NCBI GenBank assembly: GCA_029207755.1
Contig: JARCOQ010000006.1
Span: 19,380,890-19,444,889 of the forward strand
Direction of reading: 5' to 3'
Source of the DNA: Chamaea fasciata
Taxonomy: Eukaryota; Chordata; Aves; Passeriformes; Sylviidae
DNA length: 64,000 nucleotides
How positions within the stretch are numbered: the first letter of the stretch is position 1; the number at the start of each line of letters is the position of its first letter. Shown here piece after piece: positions 59,204 to 64,000 of this stretch. Position numbers and translations under genes: made by a program. Below the pieces are notes generated by a model. The model made no database searches and was not told the DNA's origin. It worked only from the letters and a program-made list of their open reading frames with translations.

Positions 59204-60340
59204 TCTATATGTTGTATTTGTAATAGCACAGCTTGTACTATTACTTAGTTAATAATAAACTTGTTAATTCTGATGTTCCTGCACAGTACTGAGGCTGTGG
59301 TGAGACCTTTGCTATTATGATCCAGTGTCTGGGGGGGAAAAAAAAATCTTTAATAAGCTACACAAATAATGTTTTTATTAGTGTCTTTCACACTTCCACA
59401 ATTGTTTTAAATTAAATGAAAATTCTCATAATTAAGGTACATTATCTATATATTATATATGTCTATTACATTCTATGCGAGTGATATGAGATTTTTATTT
59501 GTGAATGGAGTACTAATTATTATTTTTATATTCTTTATTCCAATCCAATTTGATTTTTTAATTTTTTTTTTTTTTGTTGATTGGAATTTGATTTCTTGGT
59601 CTCTCTTGGAGCCAAGATCTTGTTTTGGGTTCCACCCAAGCTATAAAAAAACCTTATGAATTCTGAAGACATAGTCCCAGTGCCTAAACAAATTTAAATT
59701 TGTTGAAAATCTTCTGACAAGATCTTTTGCAAAAAATTCATAAGTATCAAAATTGTTCAAATTAACATTTTTCCCAGGATGTTCAGTCTGTCCAAAAATT
59801 CCTTGGCAAATGATTTCTTGAATGACCCAATACTTTAGATAGCTCAGTCCCTGTTGCTGCCACCTGCAGAACAAATGGCTGGTTTTACACTTCTGAGGAA
59901 AGCTGGTGCCTGACCTATAAAAATATTCTAATTCTTGTCATCTCCATTTTCTGAGGAGTATGAAAGCCATGACCTATGGGTCATGGGAGAAAAAAATTCT
60001 CAGAGAGCAGGATCCCACTCCATTAATACACAAAATGAATATGAAATCAGAGACCTTGGAACAGACTACATGCCCATACTCTTGCCCCAAGGAATTGCAA
60101 AACTTTGTGCTTTCAATGCTAAAACCTCCTACAAACTCTGCTGCTAGGCAACATAATGTCTGCTTTCTGACATTAGCCTTCATTCTGCATCTAGACTCCT
60201 CCCTTACCTTGAAATGATGACTTAGTTTTTAGAATAATTTGTTGTAATCATCACATGTGGATACAATTCATGTAGAAAAAATAACAGGAGGATCTGTGTT
60301 TGTAGTGAAGAACTAAGCATATGAGTTCCAATCAAAAATG
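59204..60340. other. Intergenic DNA, no gene seen
   Basis: No recognisable feature. Overlapping frames at 59935-60217 on both strands are unsupported. A T-rich run lies at about 59557-59575. Confidence 0.5.
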
Positions 60341-60344
60341 CTGT

Positions 60345-60590
60345 ACTTGGACATCTTTGTGGCCCTTTGTTGAAATCTCTCCAGTGTCTCCACATCTCTC
60401 TTGTACTGGAAAGTCAAGAACTAGACCCAGCACTCCAGATGTGTCTCGCTGAACAGAAAGGGAGGAATCACTTTCCTTGGCCTACTGACACAATCCTAAT
60501 GCAACCTAGGAAAGCCCTAGAGTCTTTCTCTTGCAAGGGAGCAGTGTTGGCCGATGCTCAGCCTGGTGTCTTCTGGGATCCCCTCTTTTA
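60345..60590 (-). repeat. CR1 LINE fragment, reverse orientation
   Basis: Plus-strand text 'tggccctttgttgaaatctctccagtgtctccacatctctcttgtac', 'agaactagacccagcactccagatgtgtctc' and 'gggaggaatcactttccttggcctactgac' is reversed CR1. It has no tail and no usable frame; the 60367-60636 frame is a shadow. Confidence 0.85.
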
Positions 60591-61646
60591 TGTGAGGTAC
60601 ACGTTTAATTTCTTCTGTTCAGATTATTGCATATGATAAATAGTCCATTTTTCACAGCAAAAACAACCAAAGATCACATAACTAACATAACACAGAAAAA
60701 AAGATTCACATTTAAAGCTGAAGTTCAGAGCCATTCAATTTCAATGTCTCCAACATCCAACATCTAGAATTTCAGGAAGAAAATTGAATACAGACCTTTT
60801 GCATGACATGATATAACAAGGTTTGATAACAAGATGTGGAGTAGAGTGGTATTAGATTCTGGGATAATTCTGAGAGTGAGAAGAGTATCTGTCGAAAGCT
60901 CAGCTAAAATGATGAAGAAGTTATCAGGAGTTCTGATAACTGGGTTCAGGAGAATACATGAGGAGTAAGAAACAGACGGATAAAGTAATGGAAAATATGA
61001 GTATGAAAAATATAGCAGCAGAGAATACAGCAATAGACATGAAATTGGAGTGAGAGGTGGCAAAGAAAGATGTATGAGGAGAAAACAAGGAATACAAGCA
61101 AGTGAATATTGTTTTAGTAATGGATACCTTTGTGCTTGTATTATATCCTTCTGTCCAGCTATGTCTGTCTGTATAGGACATTTTATGAAATTGCATACCT
61201 ACTTTCCTTTTCCTTATTGGCTACCCTCGAGCTATTACTGCTCCCTCTTCTATTCTGACTGTATCTTCTGAGTTTTTTAAGTTACAAATTTCTGTGATCT
61301 GTCCTCACCACAGAAGAAGTTTTTGGAAAGAGACATTAACAAAAGTTCACAGTTTTTCTGTCTCTGAAGTGAACAACACATTTTCTTTTTCCACTATAAA
61401 AAAAATGAAGTAAAATCTTGCAAGCAGTTTATGAACAGCTCTAAAAATAAAACATCTGCAGTTAGGAAGTTTAATTTGGTTTTGAAGTGGAAAGCATTTG
61501 TGGATTCTGCTGAAAACTGACCTTGATTCAACACAGTACACTGTGTTTGTCCATTTCATTTTGCATTATATTTTTCTATTAAATTGCAACATGTGTTTCC
61601 AAAAAAAAGATATGAAACCATTTTATAGCCTGATATGAAATTTAGG

Positions 61647-61649
<3 letters not shown>

Positions 61650-61686
<37 letters not shown>

Positions 61687-61712
61687 TATGCAAATATATA
61701 TATATATATATA
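61650..61712. repeat. Two adjacent (TA)n microsatellites
   Basis: TA repeats at 61650-61679 and 61695-61712 separated by a short AATATATACTATGCAA-like spacer, probably one interrupted array. It is simple sequence with likely length variation. Confidence 0.93.
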
Positions 61713-62603
61713 ACATGTATATTGTGCAAGATTTAAACATCCTTGCAAATACTGTAGTTCATAATTACCAGCATAATCTACCCCAGTCTTAGCACCTGAT
61801 GGGTATGAAGGAATCTGCTGCTTACACTGTAATTAGTAAATAATGCAACACATATGCTGAGATGTACATTTTGATAAGTAGAATGTAATCTGTAGTTAAA
61901 ATAATTAAAGAATACACTTTTTATGTTATATATTGCTTTAAAGTGTTATAATATTATAATAATATTATTAAATGTTTTTCAGTGTCAAGAGTCAGCTACA
62001 TTGCACTGAAAACAGGTTGTAAAGCAGAATATTCATCTTCATGAAAATAACTACAAAATATTCTATCCTGTGTTCACTTATAGAAACTCAGAAAACATTA
62101 TTGAAAGAAGATAAAAAATATTTGCAATGTGAAGAGCAGAGAATGTCTGTGGTAACAATAGTTACTGTCTAATTAGATATTTGAAGCATTGTAACTGTAG
62201 CTGAATTCATCAAATGAAAACATTTAATACACCATAGTATGCAACCCACTCAGGATTGGAAGCACTTTTAAATTGTCCAGGACATCTTAAAATATCTAAA
62301 ATCAAGGTACAAGGAAGAGCAAGCTAAACTGTATCAGTGCATTAAATCTCTGTGGGTTTGCATTCCAGTGGGTATACCTTAAAAACAAAAGTTAAACAAA
62401 CTTTTTAAGCCATTGATATGTTTAAGGCATTATAACTTCATACCACTGAAAAAGACAGGCTAAGAGCATAGGTCACACATTACTATTTGAATGTTGAGCT
62501 GTATTTCATCCACATGGTAGAATGCCAGCACAATTATTTGGCCCTGAGAGGACATACAGTTATCATGAACTCGCTGCAGCAAATCTCCTTTTATCTATTA
62601 TTT

Positions 62604-62643
62604 CTTTACAAGTAGCCTAGAATTTTTACAAGTAGCCTAGAAT
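62604..62643. repeat. 20-bp direct tandem duplication
   Basis: Two head-to-tail copies of tttacaagtagcctagaat(t). The copies look identical apart from the junction T bases, so the duplication is recent. No role is apparent. Confidence 0.85.
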
Positions 62644-64000
62644 GAAAGAAGTGGCTATTGAGATGCTAACTCTTCAACTTTGATTTTCACCTTTGTCCCA
62701 GGCATGTCTTTAAATATCTTAGTTTTCCATGCATCAAGCTATTGTGGGCAGCTTGGGTAGCCCTTTCAGTGACCTCTTCTATTCAAAGCCTAAGGAAAGT
62801 CAGTTGGTCACTAATTCTATATTTGAATAGATAACATGATTTATTTAACACCTAGAAAACATGTATTATTATTCCTTGACAAAATAAAGCAAGCTGATAT
62901 CTCTCACTGAAATATTGGAGGTTGGGTTTGTTTGTCTGCTTGGTTGAGAGGTTTTTTTAGAGCTGAATTTCTCTTTCAAAACATACAGAAATACGTTCTT
63001 GGCATCACAAAGTTACCTACAAATCTTACAAAAGACTGAAAAAATTTTCCTCTTTTATTTTCATTCAGATAAATTGTCCTAAAATGACTTTTAAGAATAG
63101 CAAGGTGACCCTAAAATAATCGGGGAGTTCGGGCGAGAGAAAATGTAGATCCAACCAATATGATCAATGCTATGTTCTCCATTTATATTATGTAAGATGG
63201 CAGATTTTATACAGTCTACATAGTTTACAGTTACAGGTGTATTCTCATTGGCACACAGCAAAGGAAAGAATATAAACACTTATTGTTGAATAAGCTCTTA
63301 AGGCAGCTACTGTGTCCATACCAATTACTGTACTTGCTAACTACTATAAAACTCTCTGACCCTTGCTAACACTTTAAGTTATAATTCTAACTGCGCCACA
63401 CTCTTAGAACTGAATTTCCACCTGCACCACTATCTCCTACAGGCCTCAGGATGAGGCCCAGTCTGGGTGATTCAATTATAGTCTATATCTGCTACATTTA
63501 AGACTATAATCATGTATCACCTGACTAGAATTAGTACTGCTCTTTCTAAATATGAATAAAAATTTAGTCTTCATTAAATAAATACAGGCTTTCTTAGTCT
63601 TAAATTATGAGTAGTTATTACTGGATAGACCAAGATGACTTAGCAGGAGGGAGGAAAAAAAAATGTTTTCTGGAGCTGGAAAAACAAATGAACTTTTTCA
63701 AAATAAAAAGAAAATCAGCTTTTTAAAAATCAACTATTCCTAAAGGATGACTGAATTTCTTAGTGATATGCAAAGTCTACTGCACTGACTTTTTGAATTC
63801 TTGTTATATGATTTTTTGTAGAAATATAATGTCTAAATACATATGCTCTGATAGGAACAATATTGTTCTCTCCTAGCAGTTCTCCTATGCTGCATAGACA
63901 ATATTTGAAGTCTGTCATTAAACTGGACGGAATCTGGGAATAAGCACTGGAAATGGCTTCACAGTTGATTAAATAAATATGACTTCAATTTCTGGGCAGC

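Larger units (their letters stand above)
60591..64000. other. AT-rich intergenic DNA, no gene seen
   Basis: No gene recognised. Simple repeats: (TA) tracts at 61650-61679 and 61695-61712 and a 20-bp tandem unit tttacaagtagcctagaatt repeated at about 62604-62643. Frames at 60764-61196, 61347-61559 and 63091-63279 are unsupported. Confidence 0.5.

Noticed and set aside
58623..59208. Target duplication for the LTR at 58628
   Set aside because: Flanks gagga and tctat do not match; the 3' end may have decayed.
60764..61196. Overlapping 90-99 codon minus-strand frames rich in Leu, Phe and Ser
   Set aside because: Low-complexity A-rich plus strand yields hydrophobic chance frames on the minus strand; two phases overlap.
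1..64000. CRISPR arrays, operons, riboswitches, bacterial-type ribosome sites, tRNA or rRNA genes
   Set aside because: No regular repeat-spacer pattern, no RNA gene signature and a vertebrate context; the simple repeats present are microsatellites.

Overview
This is a window of vertebrate nuclear DNA, most probably from a bird and plausibly a songbird. It is AT-rich and intergenic. The evidence is the repertoire of interspersed repeats: many truncated CR1-type LINE pieces in both orientations, some with the RT motif KAFDTV or short ATTCTATG-type 3' tails, and several retroviral LTRs of kinds I recognise as common in birds. I found no host protein-coding exon, no RNA gene and no bacterial-type feature. 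Most short open frames are chance ORFs or lie inside repeats.

The centrepiece is one young endogenous retrovirus (ERV) on the minus strand at 23235-29748. It has two nearly identical LTRs (671 and 648 bp, three substitutions plus one 23-bp tandem duplication), a 5-bp target duplication CTAGG, and a perfect 18-nt tRNA-Lys-type primer-binding site. Gag is intact and begins with hydrophobic segments. A UAG codon separates gag from an in-frame protease, and is followed by an 8-nt spacer and a 7-bp hairpin. Pol is broken by one frameshift near the start of RT and one TGA inside the integrase catalytic triad. There is no env. The ERV sits inside an older LTR-like sequence (about 23001-23234 plus 29754-30400) in the same orientation.

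Layout: 1-3350 anonymous AT-rich DNA; 3380-3960 CR1 tails; 4654-4704 an A51 tract; 5750-6345 CR1; 6400-15080 anonymous DNA with a (TA)27 tract; 15080-15420 an unclassified GC-richer block; 20300-20705 CR1; 23001-30400 the nested ERV; 32355-32984 a solo LTR; 33035-43915 a CR1-dense stretch that includes a solo LTR inserted in a CR1 copy; 45917-46581 a complete solo LTR; 48770-49215 an unclassified GC-richer block; 56623-57175 an orphan relic of a retroviral protease related to the one in the ERV; 58628-59203 another LTR; 60345-60590 CR1; then anonymous DNA to the end.

The only coherent gene set is the ERV: gag supplies the structural protein, and read-through of UAG would give protease, RT, RNase H and integrase. 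As it stands it cannot make a complete Pol, but its gag frame and CpG-rich LTRs look intact. Relative ages can be read from nesting: CR1 is older than the LTR at 38779, and the older LTR predates the full ERV. All assignments come from reading the sequence; no database search was run.
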